A model generated the notes under the pieces. It was given only the letters and a program-made list of their open reading frames with translations. It made no database searches and was not told the DNA's origin. Position numbers and translations under genes: made by a program. A stretch of 7,906 nt of DNA from Alphaproteobacteria bacterium UBA6038 (GTDB lineage Bacteria; Pseudomonadota; Alphaproteobacteria; Micropepsales; Micropepsaceae). The stretch spans positions 5,125 through 13,030 of the forward strand of contig DIZC01000034.1 in assembly GCA_002429315.1 (NCBI GenBank), written 5' to 3'. This document shows, one piece after another, positions 1-7,214 of this stretch (its first letter is position 1; the number at the start of each line of letters is the position of its first letter).

Positions 1-390
1 GCTACCGCTTATCCGAGCGCCCGTGCCGCCGCCTTCGCCGCGCGCATCGAGCAGCACGAGTTCGCCGCGGAAACGGTTGAGCACCACCTCCGTCGAGTAC
101 TTTTCCTGCCCGTCCTTATCGGTCCATTTTCGGGTACTAAGCTGGCCTTCGAGGTAAACCTTGGAGCCTTTGCGCAGGTATTTCTCGGCCACATCGGCGA
201 GATTGGGATTGAAGATCACCACCCGGTGCCACTCGGTGCGCTCCTTCCGCTCGCCGCTGGCCTTGTCGCGCCAGCTTTCCGATGTCGCGACGGAGAGGTT
301 CACCACCGGATCGCCGCTCGTCATCCGTCGCGTTTCGGGGTCGCGGCCCAGATTTCCCACCAATATCACCTTGTTCACGCTTCCAGCCAT
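1..390 (-). CDS. ssb: Single-stranded DNA-binding protein SSB (3' end outside window)
   Basis: SSB binds single-stranded DNA as a tetramer and recruits replication, recombination and repair enzymes. The 130 visible residues, read from the ATG at 390, begin MAGSVNKVILVGNLGRDPE, the classic start of the OB fold. They continue with TEWHRVVIF near residue 52, YLRKGSKVYLEG at 71 and DKDGQEKYSTEVV at 91. The aromatic DNA-stacking positions known from E. coli SSB (Trp40, Trp54, Phe60, Trp88) are matched by W40, W54, F60 and W89. A glycine-rich linker begins at about residue 118; the acidic C-terminal tip lies beyond the window. A good Shine-Dalgarno (GGAAGGA, 395-401) sits five bases upstream of the ATG. 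The promoter overlaps a LexA box, so SOS control is likely. An acyltransferase gene reading the same way ends 113 bases upstream. Confidence 0.97.
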   Translation of the reverse strand, partial: MAGSVNKVILVGNLGRDPETRRMTSGDPVVNLSVATSESWRDKASGERKERTEWHRVVIFNPNLADVAEKYLRKGSKVYLEGQLSTRKWTDKDGQEKYSTEVVLNRFRGELVLLDARGEGGGTGARISGS

Positions 391-469
391 GTCGTCCTTC
401 CCGGGAGCCCGTGGGCACCCTAGCCGCCGCCCTGCGCCCTCGCCACGGCCCGGCCAATCGCTCCACAGT

Positions 470-484
470 GTTCTTATTATGTTC
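470..484. promoter_or_regulatory. LexA operator (SOS box) of ssb
   Basis: The plus strand reads GTTC-TTATTAT-GTTC, an exact match to the GTTC-N7-GTTC direct-repeat operator known for alphaproteobacterial LexA. On the ssb strand it reads GAAC-N7-GAAC. It covers the putative -10 of ssb, so bound LexA would block RNA polymerase. Position relative to a known SOS-gene homologue makes chance unlikely. Confidence 0.82.
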
Positions 485-499
485 CAAAGCCCGCGTCAA
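471..499 (-). promoter_or_regulatory. Candidate sigma70-type promoter of ssb
   Basis: On the minus strand, TTGACG (499-494) is followed after 17 bases by TAAGAA (476-471). The -35 matches the consensus in five of six positions; the -10 is weaker. Transcription would start near 464, giving a leader of about 75 bases to the ssb ATG. The -10 lies inside the LexA box at 470-484. The stop codon of the upstream acyltransferase is at 504-506, only four bases from the -35. The call is by inspection only. Confidence 0.6.
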
Positions 500-503
500 C
501 AGC

Positions 504-2474
504 CTAGAACGCCGCAGCCAGCAAGGGCGTGAGTTGCTTGGCGCCGAAGACGCTCAAATGGTGGGCATCGCGATAGAGCGGCCTCCCGTTGAGAGCGACG
601 TTGCACGCGGCGCTGTCGCAGAACACACGGTCGGGATAAACGATCTGCGCCCCGTACCGGCGCTGCATCTGCGCGAAAGCGGCCAGCACGAACTTCTGGC
701 GCTCCCGGTAGAGCGCCGCACTCGTCGTGAGTGTGGCCTTTGGGTCTGCCATGATCGCGCGCGCCAGCACCGGTGGCACCGGATAGCCGACTTCCGGAAC
801 CGACGCGATCAGGACCACTTTCTTGCCGGCTCCCACCAGCGCGCGAACGGTTCGCTCAAGTCCGCGGAGGAACACCTTCCGGGTTTCGGCCTCGGTCCTG
901 CCTTGGGAGATGTCGTCGAATATCCGCACCCGCCCGTCGGGCTCCTCGCCGAACGAGCTGCCTTCGGCGTTCTTCGCCCAACGCGCCTCCAGGATGACTT
1001 CGCGGATGGCCTTGCTGGTGGCGATGTCGGCGACGGCGTTGTTGAAGGCTTCGCATTTGGCGGTGTCGGCGCGTTTGACGCCGAGCAGCGGCGGACAGCT
1101 GTCGGTGCCGGCGAACAATCCGCTGCGGCCTTCGCGCTTCGCCACGCTTTGCACCGCGGGAATGAGCGCGTCGGCGTGCGAATCGCCCCACAACAGGAAG
1201 CTCGCCGCCTGCACCTTGCCCCCGATCCTGCACAGCCGGCCGTCGCGAACGTCGCGGGCGGTCAGGCCGAAACATTCGCTCATCCGCGGCTCGTGATCGT
1301 CCGCTTCGGCCAAGATGGCCCGAATGCCGGCCGGGAAGCGCTGCGGCAGCCCCTCGCTGCGCACGATGACAAGCGCGCAAGCCGCCGACGCTGCCATCGC
1401 CAGCGCCGCGCGGCGGAACAGGGACGGTTGCGGCCAGCGCCAATTCCGGTTGCGGAACGGAGTCTCGATGTAGCGCCAGGAGAGCCACGCCAACGCAAAG
1501 GACGCGGCCACAAGAGCGGCGCTCTCGAGCGGCGTGGGCGCACGAAACAGCGCCGCATGCGCGAACACGTAGAGCGGCCAATGCCACAAATAGAGCGAGT
1601 AGGAGATCAACCCGACGAAGACGACGGGTTTGAGGCTCAACATCCGATTAAGCGCGGCGCCCTCGCCCGCGAGAACGACCATCGCCGTTCCGAGGCAGGG
1701 AACAAGCGCTGCAATCCCGGGAAACGGGGTATGCGGCGAATAGCGGAAGATGCCAAAGGCGATCAGCGCCAGACCAGAGGCCGCAATGGCGTCGCGAGCG
1801 ATCGGCGATTTTGGTGCGCTCACAATCCCGATTGCGAGCAGCGCGCCAAGCATCAGTTCCCACATGCGCGACGGCAGCAGGTAATAACCGGCGGCCGGCG
1901 CGTGCCGCGCGCTCCAAATACTGAAAGCCAACGAAGCGGCGAAGATGGTGCCGACGCCGAGCAACAGCCGCGGCTTCGATCGCGCGCCGATGAGGAGCAG
2001 CAGCGCGGGAAAAACGAGGTAGAACTGTTCTTCTACCGCAATCGACCACAGATGCAGCAGCGGCTTCTGGTCGGCGGCCACGTCGAAGTAGCCCGCTTCT
2101 CGCCAGAACTCGAAATTCGCGGCAAAGAACCCCGTCGCCAACAGCGACTGTCCGAAGCGGACGAGCGAGTTCGGGAAGAAAATGATGCCGGCGGCGAGCG
2201 TGGCGGCGATCAGCATCGCAAACAACGCCGGGAAAATGCGCCGGATGCGGCGCTCGTAAAAACGCCGCAGCGAAAACCGGTTCTGCTGCATCTCCGCGTG
2301 GATCAGCCCCGTGATGAGGAAGCCAGAGATGACGAAAAACACGTCGACGCCGACAAAGCCCCCACCAAATCCAGGCACCCGGTAATGAAACAGCACCACC
2401 GCCAGCACCGCGAGCGCGCGCAGCCCGTCGATGTCGGGCCGATAGCCAGCGCCCCCTGGGCAATTCTGTCGCAT
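504..2474 (-). CDS. Acyltransferase-3 membrane protein with C-terminal SGNH domain (OafA-like), copy 1
   Basis: A 656-residue protein predicted to transfer acyl, often acetyl, groups to a cell-surface glycan. The N-terminal half is an acyltransferase-3 domain of about ten membrane helices. It opens with YRPDIDGLRALAVLAVVLFH, which holds the family's conserved Arg (R19) and His (H30). FFVISGFLI follows at 46-54, YERRIRRIFP at 73-82 and HLWSIAVEEQFY at 141-152. The C-terminal part, from about residue 395, is an SGNH hydrolase-like domain, expected in the periplasm. Its GDSH motif carries Ser432 and its DxxH motif carries D636 and H639, so the catalytic residues are intact. Cysteines at matching places in copy 2 suggest disulfides. 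The ATG at 2474 fits the domain start; a short AGGA lies close upstream. The open frame continues to 2837 but that part overlaps the phosphatase gene and is not family-like. The gap to the phosphatase stop is 26 bases, so co-transcription is likely. The acyl group and acceptor cannot be told from sequence. Confidence 0.93.
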   Translation of the reverse strand: MRQNCPGGAGYRPDIDGLRALAVLAVVLFHYRVPGFGGGFVGVDVFFVISGFLITGLIHAEMQQNRFSLRRFYERRIRRIFPALFAMLIAATLAAGIIFFPNSLVRFGQSLLATGFFAANFEFWREAGYFDVAADQKPLLHLWSIAVEEQFYLVFPALLLLIGARSKPRLLLGVGTIFAASLAFSIWSARHAPAAGYYLLPSRMWELMLGALLAIGIVSAPKSPIARDAIAASGLALIAFGIFRYSPHTPFPGIAALVPCLGTAMVVLAGEGAALNRMLSLKPVVFVGLISYSLYLWHWPLYVFAHAALFRAPTPLESAALVAASFALAWLSWRYIETPFRNRNWRWPQPSLFRRAALAMAASAACALVIVRSEGLPQRFPAGIRAILAEADDHEPRMSECFGLTARDVRDGRLCRIGGKVQAASFLLWGDSHADALIPAVQSVAKREGRSGLFAGTDSCPPLLGVKRADTAKCEAFNNAVADIATSKAIREVILEARWAKNAEGSSFGEEPDGRVRIFDDISQGRTEAETRKVFLRGLERTVRALVGAGKKVVLIASVPEVGYPVPPVLARAIMADPKATLTTSAALYRERQKFVLAAFAQMQRRYGAQIVYPDRVFCDSAACNVALNGRPLYRDAHHLSVFGAKQLTPLLAAAF

Positions 2475-2500
2475 GATCCTGTTGGAATAGGCCCTTTGCT

Positions 2501-3142
2501 CTAACGCGGAAAGGGCGGATTCGCCTCGACCGAGCTGCGGGCGGCATGGCCGCCAACCAACGGTCTGAAGCAGTCCTGCATTCCCCGTTCGCCGAGCCAG
2601 CGCGCAAAGTCTTCCGGCGTGTACCCACCGCGAACCCACTCCGAGACGGGTCTTCCTGGCGCCCGATCGGCCAAATAGGCGAGGAACACCTTCATCCAGC
2701 GTTGCTGCCGTTTTGGCCAATGCAGGTAAGGCCAGCCGGCGAACTGCTCCTGCGCAATGTGCGCCATCTGCCATCCATGGCGGTGGACGAGGTACAGCGC
2801 GCTCGCGAAGCTGGAACGATCCTGTCCTCCGGAACACTTGATCAGAATGGGCGCTTCGGCCCCGTCGAAAGCGTCCAGCAGATCCAGCAGAATTCGTTGG
2901 GGTGGAAGACTGCGCGAATTGAGCCGCACGTCGAAATGCGTGACATCCAGCCGCGAACAGACGTTCGTTTCATACCGCCACCACCAGTGGCGCGGGTTCG
3001 TACCGCGAAGATTGATGACGGAGCGGATCGCATGCCGCTTGAGAAATGTGCCGAGGAACCCCGCATAGGCCTGAGACGAACGGGCGACTTCACCCGGCAA
3101 CACCCAATGGAAGTTGTATAGAATATCTCCGGCAGAGCGCAT
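2501..3142 (-). CDS. Tyrosine/dual-specificity-type protein phosphatase
   Basis: A 213-residue soluble protein without an evident signal peptide or membrane segment. The P-loop signature Cx5R is present as KCSGGQDRSS, with nucleophile Cys103 and phosphate-binding Arg109. The His that usually precedes the Cys is Lys102. Upstream, WVLPGEVARSSQAY (13-26) and RSVINLRG (40-47) match the early strands of atypical dual-specificity phosphatases. Asp71, about 32 residues before the Cys, is a candidate general acid. The C-terminal third (about 135-213), rich in Trp and Arg, is not recognisable. The ATG at 3142 is the only ATG after an in-frame stop upstream, but no Shine-Dalgarno is visible. It lies 61 bases after the amidotransferase gene and 26 before acyltransferase copy 1. 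Phosphatases of this kind can control polysaccharide synthesis through tyrosine kinases, but the substrate here (protein, lipid or sugar phosphate) is unknown. Confidence 0.85.
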   Translation of the reverse strand: MRSAGDILYNFHWVLPGEVARSSQAYAGFLGTFLKRHAIRSVINLRGTNPRHWWWRYETNVCSRLDVTHFDVRLNSRSLPPQRILLDLLDAFDGAEAPILIKCSGGQDRSSFASALYLVHRHGWQMAHIAQEQFAGWPYLHWPKRQQRWMKVFLAYLADRAPGRPVSEWVRGGYTPEDFARWLGERGMQDCFRPLVGGHAARSSVEANPPFPR

Positions 3143-3203
3143 GCAGTTCGATTTGGGTGGCGTACGCGAAGTCGGCGATGAGGGTCATATTCGGCCTGCG
3201 AGA

Positions 3204-5006
3204 TCAAGCCGTTCCCGCGTCCCGAGCGGCTGCCGTCAGGGTGCTCGCGATATCGCCGCGCGGGTCCACGCCCTGAATGTAGTGGGAATGCCAGAGCGCA
3301 TAGCAAAGCAAGCTCCAGGCCGGCTGCATGCTTCGGCGGCAGCGGGAAAAGATCTCGCCTACAGCCTCCGCACGGAACGATTCCCGGATGGCCGGATGGG
3401 CACCGACAAGTGCCGCGAGTTCGGAACTGCGGGCCGCCATCCACGCGCCCAGCGGCAAATCGAACCCCCGCTTCTTCGCATACGGCTCGGCGAGCGGAAA
3501 TCTGTCGGCGAGCCAGTCGCGCAAAAACCGTTTGGTGTAGAACGGATTCGATTTCAGTCCGTCCGGAAGCCGCATGGCGAACTGCGCGACCTTCGGATCG
3601 AGAAATGGCGTGCGGCCTTCCACCCCGTGCGCCATCAGCGCCCGATCCAGCTTGATCAGGAGGCAATTGGGGAGTCGCTCAAGCACATCCACCGCCTGCA
3701 AGACCTGCAATCGGGTATCGCGGATGCTTTCCTGCCTTCGCTCCACCGCATCCATCGCGGCGCTCCAGCCGGGAAGATGCATTCCCGTCTCCGCCCCGGT
3801 GAACACGCCGCGGCGGCGGCGGCGCGCGGACAGTGAAATCCGCGGCAGCGTCGCGCGCCGATAGCGGCTGTATCCGCCAAACAGCTCGTCGGCGCCTTCG
3901 CCGCAGATCGCCACCTTGAACTGGCGGCGCTTCGCTTCTTGTCCCAGGAAATACAGCGGCAACACCGCAGGGTCCGCCATGGGATCGTCGATGGCCGCGA
4001 CGATCCGCGGCGCAAACTCCCAAAACTGATCCGAAGTCAGCTCGATGCGGTCGCAATTCACCCCGGCTGCATCGGCAAGGCGCAAAGCCTGCCAGCTCTC
4101 ATCGACGCGCTCTTTTCCAGGATAGCCGATGGTCAGCGCATGCGGCGGGCTGTGCGCCACGTCGCGCGACAGGAGCATGAGAATCGTCGAATCGATTCCG
4201 CCGGAATAGAACAGGCAACAGGGGACGTCCGATCGTAGATGCACACAAACCGACTCGCTCATCACCTCATCGAAAGCCTTGAGCAATTTCCTTGGAGACC
4301 CGAAAAGCCCGCGGGCACGGGAGCGCAGCGTCTGGCGCGACGCCGGGAAACCATCGCCGTCGCGCCGCTGCTGAATCGCGCCATTTTCGATCACCACCGT
4401 TTCACCCGGGTCCACCCGGTGAATGTCCGGAATAATGGTCTTCGACCCGATCACGTATTTGAGCTGCAGAAGCTCCGCCTTGGCGGCTTCGTCCTCCCGC
4501 CGCTCGGCAAGTCCTGCCGTGAGCATCGCGCCGATCTCCGAGGCGAAACCGAACAGGCCGTCACGTTGCATGAAATAGAGCGGCTTTATCCCGAAGGGAT
4601 CTCGCGACAGAACGAGCCGCTTGCTCTGCGGATCGAAGAGCGCAATGGCGTACATGCCGCGGAGATGGCGGGCGAAATCGAGGCCGTATGCCTCGAACAG
4701 CGGGAAGATGACCTCGCAATCCGACGTGGTTTGATACTTGAACTCCGGAAACTGAGCGCGCAATTCCGGAGCGTTGTAGATCTCCCCGTTTGCGACCAGA
4801 ACCAGCCCGTTCGGCGACCGAAGCGGCTGGTCGCCATGAACGAGATCAATGATCGCGAGTCGCGTCGATACCACCGCCGTTTCTCCGGCAACAAAGCGGC
4901 CGTTCGAGTCCGGTCCGCGGTGGTGAAGAGCCTCCTGAAGAGCATCGAGCCGCGAAACATCGATTCCGTCTCCGGTGGTCGACTGTAGTCCTGCAATTCC
5001 ACACAT
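3204..5006 (-). CDS. asnB: Glutamine-hydrolysing asparagine synthase family amidotransferase
   Basis: A 600-residue class II glutamine amidotransferase fused to an asparagine-synthase domain. The start MCGIAGLQ exposes the nucleophile Cys2 after Met removal. Glutamine-binding elements follow: HHRGPDS (28-34), TRLAIID with R49, NGEIYN (73-78) and SDCEV with D96. The synthase domain has the ATP-pyrophosphatase loop YSGGIDST (267-274), then GEGADELFGGY (369-379) and VEGRTPFLDPKVA further on, so both halves look active. E. coli AsnB is 554 residues; this one is slightly longer, as is common for AsnB-like proteins in polysaccharide loci. Family members either make asparagine from aspartate or amidate sugar carboxylates. 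The neighbouring acyltransferases favour sugar amidation, but this is inference. The start at 5006 is fixed by Cys2; no Shine-Dalgarno precedes it, and 122 bases separate it from the upstream acyltransferase gene. Confidence 0.94.
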   Translation of the reverse strand: MCGIAGLQSTTGDGIDVSRLDALQEALHHRGPDSNGRFVAGETAVVSTRLAIIDLVHGDQPLRSPNGLVLVANGEIYNAPELRAQFPEFKYQTTSDCEVIFPLFEAYGLDFARHLRGMYAIALFDPQSKRLVLSRDPFGIKPLYFMQRDGLFGFASEIGAMLTAGLAERREDEAAKAELLQLKYVIGSKTIIPDIHRVDPGETVVIENGAIQQRRDGDGFPASRQTLRSRARGLFGSPRKLLKAFDEVMSESVCVHLRSDVPCCLFYSGGIDSTILMLLSRDVAHSPPHALTIGYPGKERVDESWQALRLADAAGVNCDRIELTSDQFWEFAPRIVAAIDDPMADPAVLPLYFLGQEAKRRQFKVAICGEGADELFGGYSRYRRATLPRISLSARRRRRGVFTGAETGMHLPGWSAAMDAVERRQESIRDTRLQVLQAVDVLERLPNCLLIKLDRALMAHGVEGRTPFLDPKVAQFAMRLPDGLKSNPFYTKRFLRDWLADRFPLAEPYAKKRGFDLPLGAWMAARSSELAALVGAHPAIRESFRAEAVGEIFSRCRRSMQPAWSLLCYALWHSHYIQGVDPRGDIASTLTAAARDAGTA

Positions 5007-5128
5007 GCCGCGGACATGTAGGCAGGACGGGGGATCATGGCAACGTCACACGCGACCGCAGCCTGTGCTCCAACGCGCAAACGGCCATTCCATCCTGCTG
5101 CGGTACCGGCAACCGGCTTCCGCCGCGA
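5007..5128 (-). other. Gap between acyltransferase copy 2 and the amidotransferase gene
   Basis: This 122-base gap is the longest inside the four-gene run. It shows no convincing terminator and no ribosome binding site before the amidotransferase ATG. On the minus strand, TTGCCA (5043-5038) and TACATG (5020-5015) stand 17 bases apart, with the -10-like element eight bases before the ATG. If real, this promoter would give an almost leaderless transcript. The -10 match is poor (three of six), so this is only a possibility. Confidence 0.25.
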
Positions 5129-7090
5129 TCATATCAATCCGCGAAAGAGCGGCGCGAGCCGTTCGGCGCCAAACACGCTCAAATGGCTCTTGTCCTGATA
5201 AATCGGCCGGCCGTTCACGATGGTAAGACAGCGCGCGCCGGGACAAAGCGTCTTGTCCAGCCACACCACCGTCACGGCATAACGTGCGGCCGCCCGATGC
5301 AATACCGCGTAGACAAACGCCTCGCGGGTCAGGAAGGCGGCGCGGGTCGGCGCGATGTTCGGATTGCTGTGCCAGACCCGGATTCTGGCGAGGTCCTCCG
5401 GCACCGATCTCTTGAAGACGGTAACCGGACCGATGATGACCACCGTCTTTCCGGCCGCCTTGAGCACCGCGACGGTGCGCATGAGCCCGCGTGCGAATTG
5501 ATCCTGTTTCTCCGGATCTGCCGACGCTGCGGACTGATCGCTGGGTCTCGCGTCGACAGCCGGTTCGCCGGCCGCTGCCGTCCACAGCGCATCCAGGAAC
5601 ACCGTCCGGATGTTCTTGGCGAGCGCGATCCTGGCGACGGCCCGATTGAACGGCTGACATGTCGGATCCGACAAAGGGACATCCAGGAGCGGAGCACAAT
5701 GACCGTGTGCCCCGAGCAGCCCCGCATTACCGTGACTGGCGGCAAGTTTCCAGAGAGCCGGCGCCATCGCATCCGCATGGGAATCGCCCCACAACAGGAA
5801 CGTCGGTCTCGCATTCGTAGCGCCAAATTTGCAGAGCCCCACCTTTGCGATTTTTGCCGCCGAGCGATCGAAGCAATGCGCGCGCAGCGGCTCTTGATCG
5901 TCCACCTCGGCAAGAATTTTGCGCGTGACGGAGTCGTAGCGTTGCGGCAGCCCTTTGGCAGCCGTCAATGCAACTGCGATGAGCGCGGCAGCCGCGACTG
6001 CGCCGCCGCTTAGCACGAACAGCGGCTTGCGCCCGATCGCCGATCTGCGGCCCCGGAATGGCTGCTCGACATAGCGCCACGACAGCACCGCCAAGCCGAC
6101 CGATGCGGCAATCCCCAGCGCCGTCTCAAGAGCCGTGAGACCATCCGGCCTCACCTGATTGAGCAGCACGTAAATTGGCCAGTGCCACAAATAAAGCGAA
6201 TACGAAACGAGCCCGATGAACACCAGCGCACGCAGTGCAAGCGCGCTGTTGACGGCCGTTGTCCGGCCGCTGCCGGCAAAAATAATCAATGCCGTCCCGA
6301 GACAAGGCGGAATGGCATTCGCGCCCGGGAATGGCGATCCGCTGGTCAGCGTGAAGACGCTCCAGGCGATCAGTGCGAGCCCAAGTGCCGCCAGCGCGTT
6401 GCGCAAGGCGGCACTTTTGGGCGTCTGAAAGCGGCCCACGGCCAGCACGCCGCCGATCAGCAATTCCCAGAACCGCGTCGGCAACAGGTAAAATGTCGAG
6501 ATCGGCGCGCAATAGACGCCGACAATACTGAGCGCCAGCGAGATGACGAGCGTTCCCCCGAGCACCCAGAGGACGCGCCGTACCGATTGTCTGCGGAGCA
6601 GGTAGAGAAACCCCGGGAAGAACAGATAGAACTGCTCTTCGACGGCGAGCGACCAGGTGTGCAGCAGCGGCTTCTCCGCGGCGTCGACGGCCCAATAACC
6701 GGACTCGCCCCAGAAATGAAAGTTCGACACGAATCCGGCTGTCGCCAGCAGGCTGATCGCAAACCGCTCCAGCTCGTGCGGAAACAGGATGACGGCGGAT
6801 GCGATCGACACGCCCGCCATCATCGCAAACAGCGCCGGGAAAATACGGCGGATGCGCCGCTCGTAAAAACTGAGAACCGAAAAGGTGCCGGCCTGCATCT
6901 CGCTCCAGATCAGGCTGGTGATCAGGTATCCCGAGATGACGAAGAAAACGTCGACGCCGACAAAGCCGCCGCGGAACGGCCACACGTTGAAATGGTAGAA
7001 CACGACTGGCAGCACGGCGACGGTGCGGAGACCGTCGATGTCGGCGCGATAGTGGCCGCCTGCGGCTTCGGCGCGATTCTGATTCAGCAT
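5129..7090 (-). CDS. Acyltransferase-3 membrane protein with C-terminal SGNH domain (OafA-like), copy 2
   Basis: A 653-residue paralogue of the acyltransferase at 504-2474, with the same two-part design. The membrane domain begins YRADIDGLRTVAVLPVVFYH at residue 14 and contains R22 and H33, the positions held to be functional in this family. FFVISGYLI follows at 49-57, then YERRIRRIFP and HTWSLAVEEQFY. The C-terminal SGNH domain has GDSH with Ser437 and DKSH with D633 and H636. By eye about 56 of the first 77 aligned residues match copy 1. The C-terminal halves differ more, apart from motif regions and conserved cysteines, so the acceptors may differ. The ATG at 7090 is chosen because the family domain starts shortly after it; a GTG at 7180 would add 30 unlike residues. 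Neither has a clear Shine-Dalgarno. It is the first gene of the minus-strand run, back to back with uvrA, whose LexA box lies 110 bases upstream of this start. Confidence 0.93.
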   Translation of the reverse strand: MLNQNRAEAAGGHYRADIDGLRTVAVLPVVFYHFNVWPFRGGFVGVDVFFVISGYLITSLIWSEMQAGTFSVLSFYERRIRRIFPALFAMMAGVSIASAVILFPHELERFAISLLATAGFVSNFHFWGESGYWAVDAAEKPLLHTWSLAVEEQFYLFFPGFLYLLRRQSVRRVLWVLGGTLVISLALSIVGVYCAPISTFYLLPTRFWELLIGGVLAVGRFQTPKSAALRNALAALGLALIAWSVFTLTSGSPFPGANAIPPCLGTALIIFAGSGRTTAVNSALALRALVFIGLVSYSLYLWHWPIYVLLNQVRPDGLTALETALGIAASVGLAVLSWRYVEQPFRGRRSAIGRKPLFVLSGGAVAAAALIAVALTAAKGLPQRYDSVTRKILAEVDDQEPLRAHCFDRSAAKIAKVGLCKFGATNARPTFLLWGDSHADAMAPALWKLAASHGNAGLLGAHGHCAPLLDVPLSDPTCQPFNRAVARIALAKNIRTVFLDALWTAAAGEPAVDARPSDQSAASADPEKQDQFARGLMRTVAVLKAAGKTVVIIGPVTVFKRSVPEDLARIRVWHSNPNIAPTRAAFLTREAFVYAVLHRAAARYAVTVVWLDKTLCPGARCLTIVNGRPIYQDKSHLSVFGAERLAPLFRGLI

Positions 7091-7185
7091 GAGGGTCAGA
7101 AGAGCATTCGGCGGGCTCGCTGGCGAGAACCGGGAGCGGCTTGCATAACCAGATACCAGCGTCGCGCGCCAGCGCCGCACCCGAG

Positions 7186-7214
7186 TGGACGCGCAATTAG
7201 GTTCGCTCTATGTT
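7186..7214 (+). promoter_or_regulatory. Candidate sigma70-type promoter of uvrA
   Basis: TGGACG (7186-7191) and TATGTT (7209-7214) are 17 bases apart on the plus strand. The -10 lies in the right half of the LexA box at 7201-7215, the same arrangement as at ssb. A start near 7221 would give a leader of about 190 bases before the uvrA ATG. The call is by inspection only. Confidence 0.55.

Noticed and set aside
282..2504. A 740-codon open frame on the plus strand, opposite the first acyltransferase
   Set aside because: The product is rich in Arg, Gln, Glu and His with no recognisable domain, and the minus-strand frame is a clear acyltransferase. High-G+C codon bias commonly leaves such antisense frames open.
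3090..3188. A 32-residue minus-strand frame starting at 3188 and overlapping the phosphatase start
   Set aside because: No ribosome binding site and no recognisable product; it is more likely chance, though coupling to the phosphatase cannot be excluded.
2842..3666. A minus-strand frame of 274 codons bridging the amidotransferase end and the phosphatase start
   Set aside because: It reads out of frame through two well-supported genes and looks like shifted translations of both.
4239..4988. Plus-strand open frames of up to 250 codons across the amidotransferase gene
   Set aside because: They mirror a complete, motif-rich minus-strand gene and show no family resemblance.
504..7200. Mobile element ends, tRNA or attachment site that would explain the insertion
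   Set aside because: No transposase, integrase, terminal inverted repeat or tRNA was found, and the only flanking repeat seen is the LexA box itself.
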